Shown here piece after piece: positions 11,741 through 22,600 of a stretch of 64,000 bases of DNA (its first letter is position 1; every line of letters starts with the position of its first letter). The translations under genes and the position numbers were made by a program. This DNA is from Pratylenchus scribneri. Its lineage: Eukaryota; Nematoda; Chromadorea; Rhabditida; Pratylenchidae. The stretch is taken from positions 124,001 through 188,000 of the forward strand of contig JAQSEB010000040.1 of assembly GCA_030063045.1 (NCBI GenBank), given 5' to 3'. The notes under the pieces are model-generated. The model was not told where the DNA came from. It searched no databases and saw only the letters and a program-made list of their open reading frames with translations.

Positions 11741-12558
11741 AATGCCTTTCTGCCATAATTGATTACACCAGATTCAGTCAGATGATTATATCCTATGGCC
11801 AGAATAATATGACTTTATTTTGCTTTCACTCATTCGTCCGCCGCCTTCGCTTCATCCTGTTGCACGCTCCTTGATGGCCGCGCCCTATGCGAGTGCTTAT
11901 CACAATGTCCATATTCCACGATCAAATATACGCACAAAAATTCCATAGGAGAATAAAGTCACATCATAGGTGGATTCATATGAGCGAGGGAAAGTGTCTT
12001 CCGTTGCCTTCCCTTCATCCGGCTACGAGTAAATTGATGATCGCCCAATGCGAGCGCTCATCGTAATGTTCATATTCCACAATCTAAACTAAAAATTCCG
12101 TAGGATATATCCAAAAATCATAGGCGGATTCATATGAGCGAGGGAAAGTGCGGCCTTGAACTCCGGATATTTTGGTATGAAATGCACGATTTTGAGAAAC
12201 AATATGCCGTACCTCAATGAATCCGCGGTCCGCCGTGCGGATTTTGAGGAGTATTCCATTTTTCCTCAAATTGTGGTAAATTTATTGCGGATTTTTGTCG
12301 GATTCTCCAATCTCTAATCCACAAAATTTAATTTTACATTTGAACACAAAATGAACAGATCAGTTCATCAGTGACGCTCGCGTGTCATTGTGAATGAAAA
12401 TTGCGGCGATTAATTTTTTTCCCTTATTATATAAAAATGAACACTTCCTTTTCTCCTATAGATGTGAACATTTTAGTGCTTAAAAGTGGGAGTTGAGGAA
12501 AAATAAAAAAAGGAAATAAACAAATTATGACATCCGAGCCCTTGATGCAAGATACCAT

Positions 12559-12564
12559 TATAAA
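12559..12564 (+). promoter_or_regulatory. candidate TATA box of GS-2
   Basis: TATAAA about 90 bp upstream of the GS-2 ATG, matching the placement in GS-1, GS-3 and GS-4. Confidence 0.4.
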
Positions 12565-13278
12565 TTTGGGCGAATTTTAATGGAATTCTTTACAAAAAGC
12601 TCGATCCCAATTCCTAATCATAATTATCGCTCCTCCAAATAAATCAAAACAAAATGAATTTCCCCTCTCAATTTGTCATTTTTGTTTTTATTCCCTTTCT
12701 TTTCTTCTCCGTCTTGTCGAATGGGGCACCAAAAGTTGATCACCAAAAATCTGTGTCGAATGTTCGACATTTTGTAGAGGAGGCAACCAAAGGGCTCAAT
12801 TTGGAAAAATTGTCCCATTATTTTGTGGATTTTGCCCATCTTAATGGTAATTTGATTATGAAAAAGAGAATTAAATACCTAATTAATTCAAAAGGCCACA
12901 TTATGATCAATAAGGAACAATATGAAGAAATTGATGAAGATGAGGAGGCTGAAACAATTGCCGGACACAGTGGTGAAGCAAACGGACGGCATAAAAGAGA
13001 GACTAATAAGAAAATGAAACCAGTCCATTCAAACAATTTGAGCAATCATCATTCAATTACGACCAGTTCAACATTGCTACCATCGCCATATCCCAAGGAA
13101 TTGTTTGAAATGGCCAAAGAAGTATGAAAATAAAAATTAAATTCTATTAAAATCCAATAAAGGTGCAAAAATTGATGGCTGAATTGCATTTGCGTGCTTC
13201 CTATGATATTCCATTTTTGTTGAAATCCACCAAGGAAACAATCAAATCGGACACATTGACGGCGGGAATGGTTAAAAT

Positions 13279-14715
13279 TAGAGCCCGGCGCGGATTCCGG
13301 GTCCGTACGGATTATCCGGACCCGGAGTCCGAAATCCGTACATTTTTTGATTTTCCGGATTTTTTCCGGGCCGGATTTTTGTACGGATCATCCGGTCCGG
13401 TCCGGCCCGGGATTTTAGCCAAACGAAAATCCGGCCCGCGGGTCCGGATTTTTTGCATCCGGATTTCCGGATTTTTCAAATGCTAGTAAAAAGGATCATT
13501 CATCCTATTTCTGTGAATAATTTTTTTTGAAACGATCCAAATTCCTTTAAAATCTTTATTTAATAATTTCTTTTTTTAATTATTTCTTTAATATATTTTT
13601 ATTTTTTGTTTTATACAACGGAGCCCCACAGTGCGCCTACACGATTCGCCTATTGGGGGCAAAAAAACAATTCGCCTATTTCCTCAATTTTCTTTAAAAA
13701 TTTAATTTAAAAAAGTTTAATAAGTGTTTCATATGTAATTTTTGATGCTGAACACGAATATGATATTCAATTTTTCATACCTATCCATCCAACCTAATTA
13801 ATTGTCAAATGAAATTGATTTTATTAAGTGAATAATACATGTGGCTCTGGATGCCAGTGCCAGTGTTGGATTTATAGGATGCCATTTTACGGTTCTTTCC
13901 TGTTATCTGGGGGGCAAAGCGATTATATGGGGGGCAAGGAGATTATATGGGGGGCAAGGAGATTATATGGAGGGCAAGATCTATAATATATAATAGGATG
14001 ATTAGGAAGATGATTATGACCTTCTTCATCTTCTTAATCATCATCTTCATCATCATCATCTTCTTCATCATCATCATCTTCATCATCAACATCTTCATCA
14101 TCTTCCTAATCATCCTATTATATATTATAGATCTTGCCCCCCCCCCCATATAATCTCCTTGCCCCCCATATAATCGCTTTGCCCCCCAGATAACAGGAAA
14201 GTATCCATTTTACTAAATTAGGGTTGCCACAAAATTTAAAGCACATGCCATTGCATGTCTTCCCCGGACTAAAAAAATAAGGTTCACATTTCGGGAATAT
14301 TTTGAAAATGAGCACAAATTTTTGGGTTATTTTCAAAAATAAATTCAGAATTGGAAGAATTGTAATTCTGATTCTGATTTTAGTTCCCCGGAAATGTTGA
14401 TTTTCCTTAACAAAAGTATTCCAGAAGTTGGCTCATATTAATTTGAATGAATTTGATTTCGTTTTTTATTTTATCTCGATAAATTTGATTTCATTTTTTA
14501 TTTTAATCGCTATAAATTTTGTTTTTTTTTTACTTATATCTGTGAAAAAAATTTTTTGAAAATCCGGAAATCCGTATCCGGATCCGTACAATTTTAAGGT
14601 ACGGATTATTTCCGGACCGGATTTTGTACGGATTATCCGGTCCGGTCCGGCCCGGGATTTTTTCGGTTCGAAAATCCGGTCCGCGGGTCCGGATTTTCCT
14701 TCGCGCCGGGCTCTA
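13279..14715. mobile_element. non-autonomous hAT-like element in GS-2 exon 3
   Basis: Terminal inverted repeats TAGAGCCCGGCGC and GCGCCGGGCTCTA flank the element, and a perfect 8-bp target duplication GTTAAAAT lies at 13271-13278 and 14716-14723. An 8-bp duplication and ends fitting YARNG are the known hAT signature. Subterminal sequence is rich in inverted CCGGA/TCCGG motifs (13290-13480 and 14560-14700). No transposase-like frame is seen. The perfect duplication suggests a recent insertion. A second fold-back element is nested inside. Confidence 0.85.
13891..14204. mobile_element. fold-back element nested in the hAT-like element
   Basis: Two long, nearly complementary arms (starting CTTTCCTGTTATCTGGGGGG and ending in its complement) flank a loop of CATCATCTT-type trinucleotide repeats. 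CCATTTTAC occurs at 13882-13890 and 14205-14213, consistent with a 9-bp target duplication as made by Mutator-like elements (inference). The open frames here, full of Met/Lys/Ile, are products of the trinucleotide repeat. Confidence 0.7.
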
Positions 14716-15494
14716 GTTAAAATTATGAAAAAAGTGGAAAAAGAAGGTCGTCGGAATCCAATCTCGTTGATCCTCCAAAGATCGGATTATTTGACAGATG
14801 AGGATGCCCATACTAAAAAAATCCAGCTTAAACAGGTTAAATAATTGTGATAATTTTGGGGGATATTCTCAAAATTTAATAAGGAATATTTTTTATTTTA
14901 ATAATTAATTTTAAAAATTTTCAGTAATTTTAAAAATTTCATTAGATTGAAGCCACAAATTCCATTGGTAAAGGCTCAGGAATGGGTCATTTAATAAGCA
15001 AAGTGCATGAACGCATGATGGATAAAGTAAAACATAGCCAAAGTAACCAATCAGAAATGTTGAAAAAGGTAGAAATTCCTGAAAATAAAGTGCATGAAAA
15101 ACAGGCAAAGGCATTATATGAAGCATGGAAATTGTTTAAAAATATGTATTCGGCACCGGATGCCGTCATTTTGCTCATTTCTGTCCCGAAACGAAAACAT
15201 TATTGCCATTTTGAAGCACTTCTTTGGTCCCAATTCAAGCTGGAAGATATTGCATGGGCCAAAGGGGATAATCCATTGGTGATGCCTATTACATTTGAAG
15301 ATATGACCCATAAATTGAGTGTTGTGAATGAAAATGGAAAACATCATTTATATTATCAGGCAGAGAAGGGTGGCATCAAAAGGAAGGTGGCAATCGCACA
15401 TTTTCAAGTAAAAGATCAAGAGGAACTGATTAATATGGGATGGGTACAGGAGATAGGAATTTTCAAAAATTTCATTTTTTTTATTTTAAAAGAG

Positions 15495-16452
15495 AAATTA
15501 AATGTTTGGGAAATAGGCGGAATTAAATGTTTGGGAAATAGGTGGAATTAAATGTTTAGGAAATAGACGGAACTAAATGTTTGGGAAATAGGCGGAATTA
15601 AATGTTTGGGAAATAGGCGGAACTAAATTTTGGGAAATAGGCGGAATAAAATGTTTGGGAAAAAGGCGGAATTAAATGTTTGGGAAAAAGGCGGAATTAA
15701 ATGTTTGGGAAATAGTCGAAATTAAATGTTTGTAAAATAGGCGGAAGTAAATGTTTGTAAAATAGGCGGAATAAAATGTTTGGGAAATAGGCGGAATTAA
15801 ATATTTAGGAGATAGGCGAAATTAAATATTTAGGAAATAGGCGGAAGTAAATATTTGGGAAATAGACGGAATTAAATATTTGGGAAATAGGCGGAATTAA
15901 ATGTTTGGGAAAGAAGCGGAATTAAATGTTTGGGAAATAGGCGGAATTAAATGTTTGGGAAATAGACGGAATTAAATATTTGGGAAATAGACGGAATTAA
16001 ATATTTGGGAAATAGACGGAATTATATGTTTGGGAAAGAGGCGGAATTATATGTTTGGGAAATAGGCGGAATTATATGTTTGGGAAATAGGCGGAATTAA
16101 ATATTTGGGAAATAGGCGGAATTAAATATTTGGGAAATAGTCGAAATTAAATGTTTGTAAAATAGGCGGAATTAAATGTTTAGGAAACAGGCGGAATTAA
16201 ATGTTTAGGAAACAGGCGGAATAAAATGTTCGGGAAAAAGGCGGAATTAAATGTTCGGGAAATAGGCGGAATTAAATGTTTGGGAAATATACGGAATAAA
16301 ATATTTTGGAAATAGGCGGAATAAAATGTTTAGGAAACAGGCAGAATTAAATATTTGGGGAAATAAGCGGAATTAAATATTTGGGAAACAGGCGGAATAA
16401 AATGTTTGTTAAATAGTTGAAATTAAATGTTTGTGAAATAGGCGGAAATAAA
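15495..16452. repeat. 25-bp minisatellite in GS-2 intron 4
   Basis: About 38 tandem copies of a 25-bp unit (GCGGAATTAAATGTTTGGGA followed by AATAG) lie within the intron between exons 4 and 5 (15408-16557). The position is equivalent to the arrays in GS-1 and GS-3, and the GCGGAATTA core is shared with the GS-1 unit. Confidence 0.9.
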
Positions 16453-17460
16453 TTTTTTTAAAACAGAATTTTTGAGCTTATTTAAATTCATAATTTCTGA
16501 TAATACTTCAATTGTTAATCAAAAATAAATTGAATAATTTATTAAATTTGCTAAAAGGATGGTTTCAAACCGGAACATTTTACACGGGATGAAGAATGGC
16601 ACATTCGTGGGGAAATGGAAATGTCAACAGCGATAATGTCGCCCAGTGTATATTTGCAATTGATGGGCTCAAAAACAGTTCAACAGGAATTGGCTAAACC
16701 AGGAGTTTTGGAGAAATATTTAAAAGGAAAATTCGATCACAAATTGATTAAAAAATTGCGAAGCACTTTCATTGAAATGTGGACATTGGATGGGAAAGAT
16801 GATGCGAAATATGTGGAAATGGCCATTAAAAATCCAGAGGGATATGTGCTCAAGACCAACACAGATGGCGGAGGAGGCAATTATTTTGGGGAGGAAATGA
16901 CCAAGATTTTGAAGGGAATTAAACAAAATCCATCAGAATTGAGCAAATATATTCTTCAAAAAAGAATCAAGCCATTCCGCGTTCGAGTAAGTTTTGAGAT
17001 TTTATTTCATTTTTTTTCAAAATTGCCCTTTTTTATTATGAAATCGATCCAAAAAATTTATTTCTAATACCAAAATTTCAGAATGCCATCATTCCGCAAC
17101 CACCAATGGCAGAGAGTAGCATTCATTTCGACGATGTGGACACCGAAATCAGCATTTATGGATCGTTGTTAGCGGTGACCACCGGACATGAGGAAAATGG
17201 CCAATTAAATCATAAAATTGAATTCAACGAATATGACGGCTATTTGGGGCGAACTAAGGTGATTAAAAATAAAAATTACTAAAAAATATATTGATATTTT
17301 TGGAGGATTTTCGAGATAGCTTTAGGAATTAATTTTGATTATTCTTAATATTTTTTAGCTGTCAAGCAAAGCACAATGCAATGTTTCAGCTGGATTTGGT
17401 GGTGTCGATTCAATCGTTCTTTTCGCCAAAGGCGAATTTGAGCAACATAAACGACACTGA

Positions 17461-18539
17461 TTTGAGACTGGCCGAATTGGAATGAAAGAAATGGACATTT
17501 ATGTGCAAAATTTTTATTTCTGGGGGTACGGGGATTTATTTAAAATATGCATTATTTATATTTAATTAATTTATTCATATACAAAAACATTATTAAATGT
17601 GATCAAATAAATTGTATTGTCACATTTTCCAAGTAAATATCATTTTAATGTTAAAATTTTTCATGTAAAAAAATCCAAATTTTTTATGATTACAAGATTT
17701 GGCAAACATAAAATATTCAAACTAAGGATATTTTTCGTTTTCTGCCTATATGCAAAATATGATCTAAAATAGAGCCAAACTTGACCATAAATAATACTGA
17801 TTTTTCTAGATAAACTATTAAAAAAAATTAAAATAATTATAATTACCGATTAGATTTGTCTTTATTAAATGCAGAATGTTTAAAAGCCTTCTTTTCTTGA
17901 ACTTTTAACATCCAAATTTATCAATTTCTGGCATTGACAACAGATTCTTGACGAATTTTTGCAAAAGTGCTGACTTGAATGGATGCGCAAAGAATATGGA
18001 AAGTGAAGGGAGAAAAATAAAAGGGAAATTCGTGGGAGGCGATCAGCGTAAATTGTATAAAAATGAGCACTGATCAACAGAAACCCTATGAATTGGGTGG
18101 CAAATTCCCAACATCAGCTGGTGAAGAAAAGCTAATATATGGCCAATATTTCCCTTTTTGGTAAACAACATTGTGAGAGAGCCAATATTTGGGTTGGGTC
18201 ATTGACAAGATGGATGCTTATGAAAAAGATAGGGATGGCCAAGGCGAGAAATGGAAAGATGAGGAATGCATTGGTTGACTGTGATTGGGGGGAAGGGATG
18301 GTATGGGATAGGATTTGGTAAGTGCCAAAATCCAACAACCACAAATATCCGTTACATGAATTTGTGAATTGCTTAAATGGATGATGGACTTTCGGATTTC
18401 TGAAATGCTCTTTTAATGTACAATTAATTGAATGGGAAGTATTTTTTTTCAATTTTCCCTCCACTTTTGTATTACGCATTTTACAGACAACTATTTGGTT
18501 ACTCGCCTTTTGCGGACTCCATAAACGAATTGTTTTGAA
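17461..18539. other. GS-2 3' flank and GS-3 distal upstream region
   Basis: No coding exon. From about 17980 the sequence matches the region upstream of GS-2 (near 9900-11000), including one copy of the 53-bp repeat unit at about 18073. The open frames here are unsupported. Confidence 0.5.
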
Positions 18540-18742
18540 CAGTGTTGTAAAAACGTCCTCGTCTTTCGTCTCGTCCTCGTCTTCGTCCTCGTCTTGTCCT
18601 AGAAAAAAGACGAAATGACGAGGACGAGAGACGAGGGGGCAAAAAGGTAAAGACGAAAAGACAAGAAGAGAGACGAGGAGGCAAAAAGGCCAAGAAGAAA
18701 TGACGAGATGAGAGACGAGACTTTGAAATTTTTGCAACACTG
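18540..18742. mobile_element. 203-bp hAT-like MITE
   Basis: Ends are CAGTGTTGTAAAAA and TTTTTGCAACACTG (imperfect inverted repeats) with a perfect 8-bp target duplication GTTTTGAA at 18532-18539 and 18743-18750. The interior is rich in GACGAGGACGAG-type and GTCCTCGTC-type repeats. Too short to encode a transposase. The YARNG-type end and 8-bp duplication fit hAT. Confidence 0.85.
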
Positions 18743-18990
18743 GTTTTGAATTGAATTTTTAAGGGGAATTGGGATGGGAATTTTGGGTGGAAATTCTTTC
18801 CGCAAAAATGCTGATAACCTCTATTTTTGTTAGATAATTAATCCATTTATAAAACCGTTTCAAAATTGGCCTACCGTGCATTGTGGAAAGGAAAGAGAAT
18901 GACTTTTGTTATGGCCTATTTCGGGACATTTTATTCCCATTTGATTTAATCATGACGTTTGCGCGCGTCTCTTTTTACCAATTGGTCCCA

Positions 18991-18996
18991 ATGCCA
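18991..18996 (+). promoter_or_regulatory. ATGCCA motif in GS-3 upstream region
   Basis: ATGCCA in the context CCCAATGCCAAATG, the same block as at 11731-11744 upstream of GS-2. Confidence 0.3.
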
Positions 18997-19012
18997 AATG
19001 TTTTTGAGTTCA

Positions 19013-19160
19013 TTTTTGATTCTTATGATTCGAATAAAATCTCATAAACATAGGATCAAGACACGATCATGGGCGGGCTTTTTGGTTCATTTTTGATTCT
19101 TTTGATTCGAATAAAATCTCATAAACATAGGATACAATCGTGGGCGGGTTCATATGGGCT
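19013..19160. repeat. local tandem duplication upstream of GS-3
   Basis: Two direct copies of a segment beginning TCATTTTTGATTCTT and running through GAATAAAATCTCATAAACAT to CGTGGGCGGG or CATGGGCGGG. No gene. Confidence 0.6.
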
Positions 19161-19598
19161 AGGAAAAATATGAACGGCCATATTTGGATATGAAATGCAT
19201 GATTTTTTGAGAGGTAAATGTAAATGGCTTATATGAAAATTTGTCATATTTTGTGCGGATCCTCAAATTGTAGTAAATTTAAAATTTTGTTGTTTTACTG
19301 ATTTTGAATTTTTGTCGGATTCTCTAATCAGATCCATCTAGAAAATCTTCTTTGATTAACAAAATTTAATTTCACACTCGAAATCGTATGTGAAATCATT
19401 TAGGACGTTTGCTAGCCAATGAGAATTGGGTGATTTAAATCATAAGACCATTTTCAATTTGCTTTGGAAACTTCCTTTTAGCATATTTTGGGAAAAACAT
19501 AAAACAGGAAATAAACAAAATATGATGTTCCGTTCGGTTCAGAACTAGTTAGGATCAAATCAAAGAACCAATGTAAACTGGAGCTTATTTAAATGCAT

Positions 19599-19606
19599 TA
19601 TAAAAA
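19599..19606 (+). promoter_or_regulatory. candidate TATA box of GS-3
   Basis: TATAAAAA about 65 bp upstream of the GS-3 ATG. Confidence 0.45.
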
Positions 19607-19667
19607 TCCTCCACAAAAAGTTCAATCCCAATCCAAATCCATACATCCCTAAAAAATCAAAAATAAA

Positions 19668-22600
19668 ATGAATTTCTCCTCTCAATTTGTTATTTTTGTA
19701 TTTCTGTCCCTTCTATTTTTTCCCAGCTTTTTCAATGGGGCACCAAAAGTTCATCGTCAAAAGTCAGCACCGAATGTTCGAAATTTTGTGGCGGTGGCAA
19801 CTAAAGGACTCAATTTGGAAAAATTATCCCATTATTTTGTGGATTTTGCCCATCTTAATGGTAAATTGTATAAAGAGAAATTAAATTCAATGTTTATCAT
19901 ATAGGCCTCATAGTGATTAACAAAGAACAATATGAGGAAAATGCAGAAGAAGAAAAAACGGATGAAGCCATTTCTGTGGGCATAGGGTCCAGTCAAGGAA
20001 ATAAGATCAAAAACGAGGATCAAAGCCGCCATAAAAGGGAGACAAAGCAAAGGAAACCGGTCGATCCAAACAATTTGAGTAATCATCATTCAATTTCGGT
20101 CAGCTCAACACTGCTTCCATCGCCATATCCCAAGGAATTATTTGAAATGGCCAAAGAGGTGACAAAAAATTATAAATATTTAATTCATAAAATCCAACAA
20201 AGGTTCAAAAATTGATGGCCGAATTGCATTTGCATGCTTCCTATGATATTCCATTTTTGTTGAAATCCACCAAGGAAACAATCAAATCGGACACATTAAC
20301 GTCGGGAATGGTCAAAATTATGGAAAAAGTGGAAAAAGAGGGTCGACGGAATCCAATCTCATTGATCCTCCAACGATCCGATTATTTGACCGATGAGGAT
20401 GCCCATACCAAGGATATCCAGCTTAAACAGGTTAAATAATTGTGATAATTTTGGGGGATATTCTCAAAATTTAATAAGGAATATTTTTATTTTAATTATT
20501 AATTTTAAAAATTTTCTAATATTAAAAATTTCATTAGATTGAAGCCACAAATTCCATTGGAAAAGGCTCAGGAATGGGTCATTTAATAAGCAAAGTTCAT
20601 GAACGCATTATGGATAAAGTGAAACATAGCCGAATTGATCAATTAGGAATGTTGAGAAAGGCAGAAATTCCTGAAAATAAAGTGCATGAAAAACAGGCCA
20701 AAGCATTATATGAAGCATGGAAAAAATTCACTGAAATATACAACGTAAAGGATGCCGTTATTCTGCTCATTTCTGTTCCAAAACGCAAACATTATTGTCA
20801 TTTTGAACAATTGCTTTGGTCCCAATTTAAGCTGGAAGACATTGCATGGGCCAAAGGGGATAATCCACTGGTTAAATCTATTACATTTGAAGAAATGATC
20901 CAGAAATTGAATGTAATAAATGAAAATGGAAAACATCATTTATATTATCAGGCAGAGAAGGGTGGCAATAAAAGAAAAGTGGCAATTGCTCATTTTCAGG
21001 TAAAAGATCAAGGGAAAATGATTAACATATAGATTTATTATAGAATTATTTCAAAATGTCTATTTTATTCTAGATAGACGAAAATTAATTTTAGTCGGAA
21101 TGAAATATTTTATAAAAAAGCGAAATAAAATGTTTGGGGCAAATAGGCGGAATAAAATGTTTGGGGCAAATTAAATGTTTGGGGCAAATAACCGGAATAA
21201 AATGTTTGGGGCAAATTAAATGTTTGGGGCAAATTAAATATTTGGGGCAAATAAAATGTTTGGGACAAATAAAATGTTTGGTGCAAATTAAATGTTTGGG
21301 GCAAATAGGCGGAATAAAATGTTTGGGGCAAATTAAATGTTAGGGGCAAATAAAATGTTTAGGGCAAATAAAATGTTTGGGGCAAATTAAATGTTTGGGG
21401 CAAATAAAATGTTTGTGCAAATAAAATGTTTGGGGCAAATAGGCGGAATAAAATGTTTGGAGCAAATTAAATGTTTGGGGCAAATAAAATGTTTGGGGCA
21501 AATAAAATGTTTGGGGCAAATTAAATGTTTGGGGAAAATAAAATGTTTGGGGCAAATTAAATGTTTAGGGCAAATAAAATGTTTGGAGCAAATTAAATGT
21601 TTGGGGCAAATAAAATGTTTGGGGCAAATAAAATGTTTGGGGCAAATAAAATGTTTGGGGCAAATAAAATATTTGGGGCAAATTAAATGTTTGGGGCAAA
21701 TAAAATGTTTGGAGCAAATAAAATGTTTGGGGCAAAAAAATGTTTGGGGCAAATAAAATGTTTGGGGCAAATAAAATGTTTGGGGAAAATAAAATGTTTG
21801 GGGCAAATTAAATGTTTGGGGCAAATAAAATGTTTGGGGCAAATTAAATGTTTGGGGCAAATAAAATGTTTGAGGCAAATAAAATGTTTGGGGCAAATAA
21901 AATGTTTGGGGCAAATAAAATGTTTGGGGCAAATTAAATGTTTGGGGCAAATTAAATGTTTGGGGCAAATTAAATGTTTGGGGCAAATAAAATGTTTGGG
22001 GCAAATTAAATGTTTGGGGCAAATAAAATGTTTGGGGCAAATAAAATGTTTGGGGCAAATAAAATGTTTGGGGCAAATAAAATGTTTGGGCAAATAAAAT
22101 GTTTGGGGCAAATTAAATGTTTGGGGCAAATAAAATGTTTGGGAAATAGGCGGAATTAAATGTCGGGAGAAAAGCGGAATTAAATGTGGAATTATTAAAT
22201 GTTATAGAAAATAAATAAATATTAATGTTAAATAATTCCATCCCAAAAGGACGGCTTCAAACCGGAACATTTCACACGAGACGAAGAATGGCACATTCGT
22301 GGGGAAATGGAAATGTCAACAGCGATAATGTCGCCCAGTGTGTATTTGCAATTGATGGGTTCCAAAACAGTCCAACAAGAATTGGCAAAACCAGGAGTAA
22401 TGGAGAAATATTTAAAAGGAAAATACAAACTCAAATTGATTAAAAAATTGCGAAGCACTTTCATTGAAATGTGGACATTAGATGGGAAAGATGATGCGAA
22501 ATATGTGGAAATGGCTATTAAAAAACCGCATGAATATGTGCTCAAGACGAACACAGATGGCGGCGGAGGCATTTATTTTGAGGAGGAAATGACCAAGATT

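Larger units (their letters stand above)
10407..12653. other. GS-2 upstream block, duplicated upstream of GS-3
   Basis: No coding exon is supported. Much of this block matches 17980-19667 upstream of GS-3 in the same orientation: the GATGGCCAA...CAAAATCCAAC segment (10740-10860 versus 18235-18340), the CCAATTGG-CCCAATGCCAAATG segment (11720-11745 versus 18978-19000), and a TTGTCGGATTCTC stretch near 12293 versus 19312. The GS gene and at least 1.7 kb of upstream DNA were therefore duplicated together. The block also holds a local tandem duplication around 11890-12150 that repeats a CATATGAGCGAGGGAAAGTG motif. Confidence 0.6.
12654..17460 (+). pseudogene. glutathione-synthetase-like paralogue GS-2, exon 3 split by a transposon
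   Basis: Exons: 12654-12846, 12895-13121, 13163-13278 plus 14724-14835 (one exon interrupted by a 1437-bp element), 14946-15407, 16558-16986, 17082-17258, 17359-17460. Apart from the insertion every exon is open and all junctions agree in frame; without the element exon 3 would be 228 nt, as in GS-1 and GS-3. Reading into the element reaches a stop after about 70 codons. Signal peptide, linker (residues about 65-115), RSDYL, IEATNS, GSKTVQQEL, KTNTDGGGGNYFGEEM and GRTK match the paralogues. The last intron uses a normal GT donor (17259), unlike GS-1 and GS-3. Because exon 3 is a phase-0 multiple of three, skipping it would keep frame, so a shorter product is possible; this is inference. A candidate AATAAA polyadenylation signal is at 17606. 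Confidence 0.8.

Noticed and set aside
12084..12269. 61-codon minus-strand frame upstream of GS-2
   Set aside because: Lies in a tandemly duplicated non-coding block; frame not kept in the GS-3 counterpart.
13943..14153. Met/Lys/Ile-rich open frames on both strands
   Set aside because: Product of the CAT/CTT trinucleotide loop and palindromic arms of the nested fold-back element.
13279..14715. The insertion in GS-2 exon 3 being an ordinary intron
   Set aside because: No GT-AG at its borders; it has inverted terminal repeats and a perfect 8-bp target duplication, and GS-1 and GS-3 have no intron there.
18132..18740. 202-codon minus-strand frame over the hAT-like MITE and GS-3 upstream region
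   Set aside because: Runs through MITE repeats and an upstream block shared with GS-2 where the frame is not conserved.
21110..22129. Long repetitive open frames on both strands across the GS-3 intron array (QTF-Y/N-LP and GQIKCL repeats)
   Set aside because: They arise because the 18-bp unit is divisible by three. They lie inside an intron, have no start context or flanking exons, and differ only by repeat phase.
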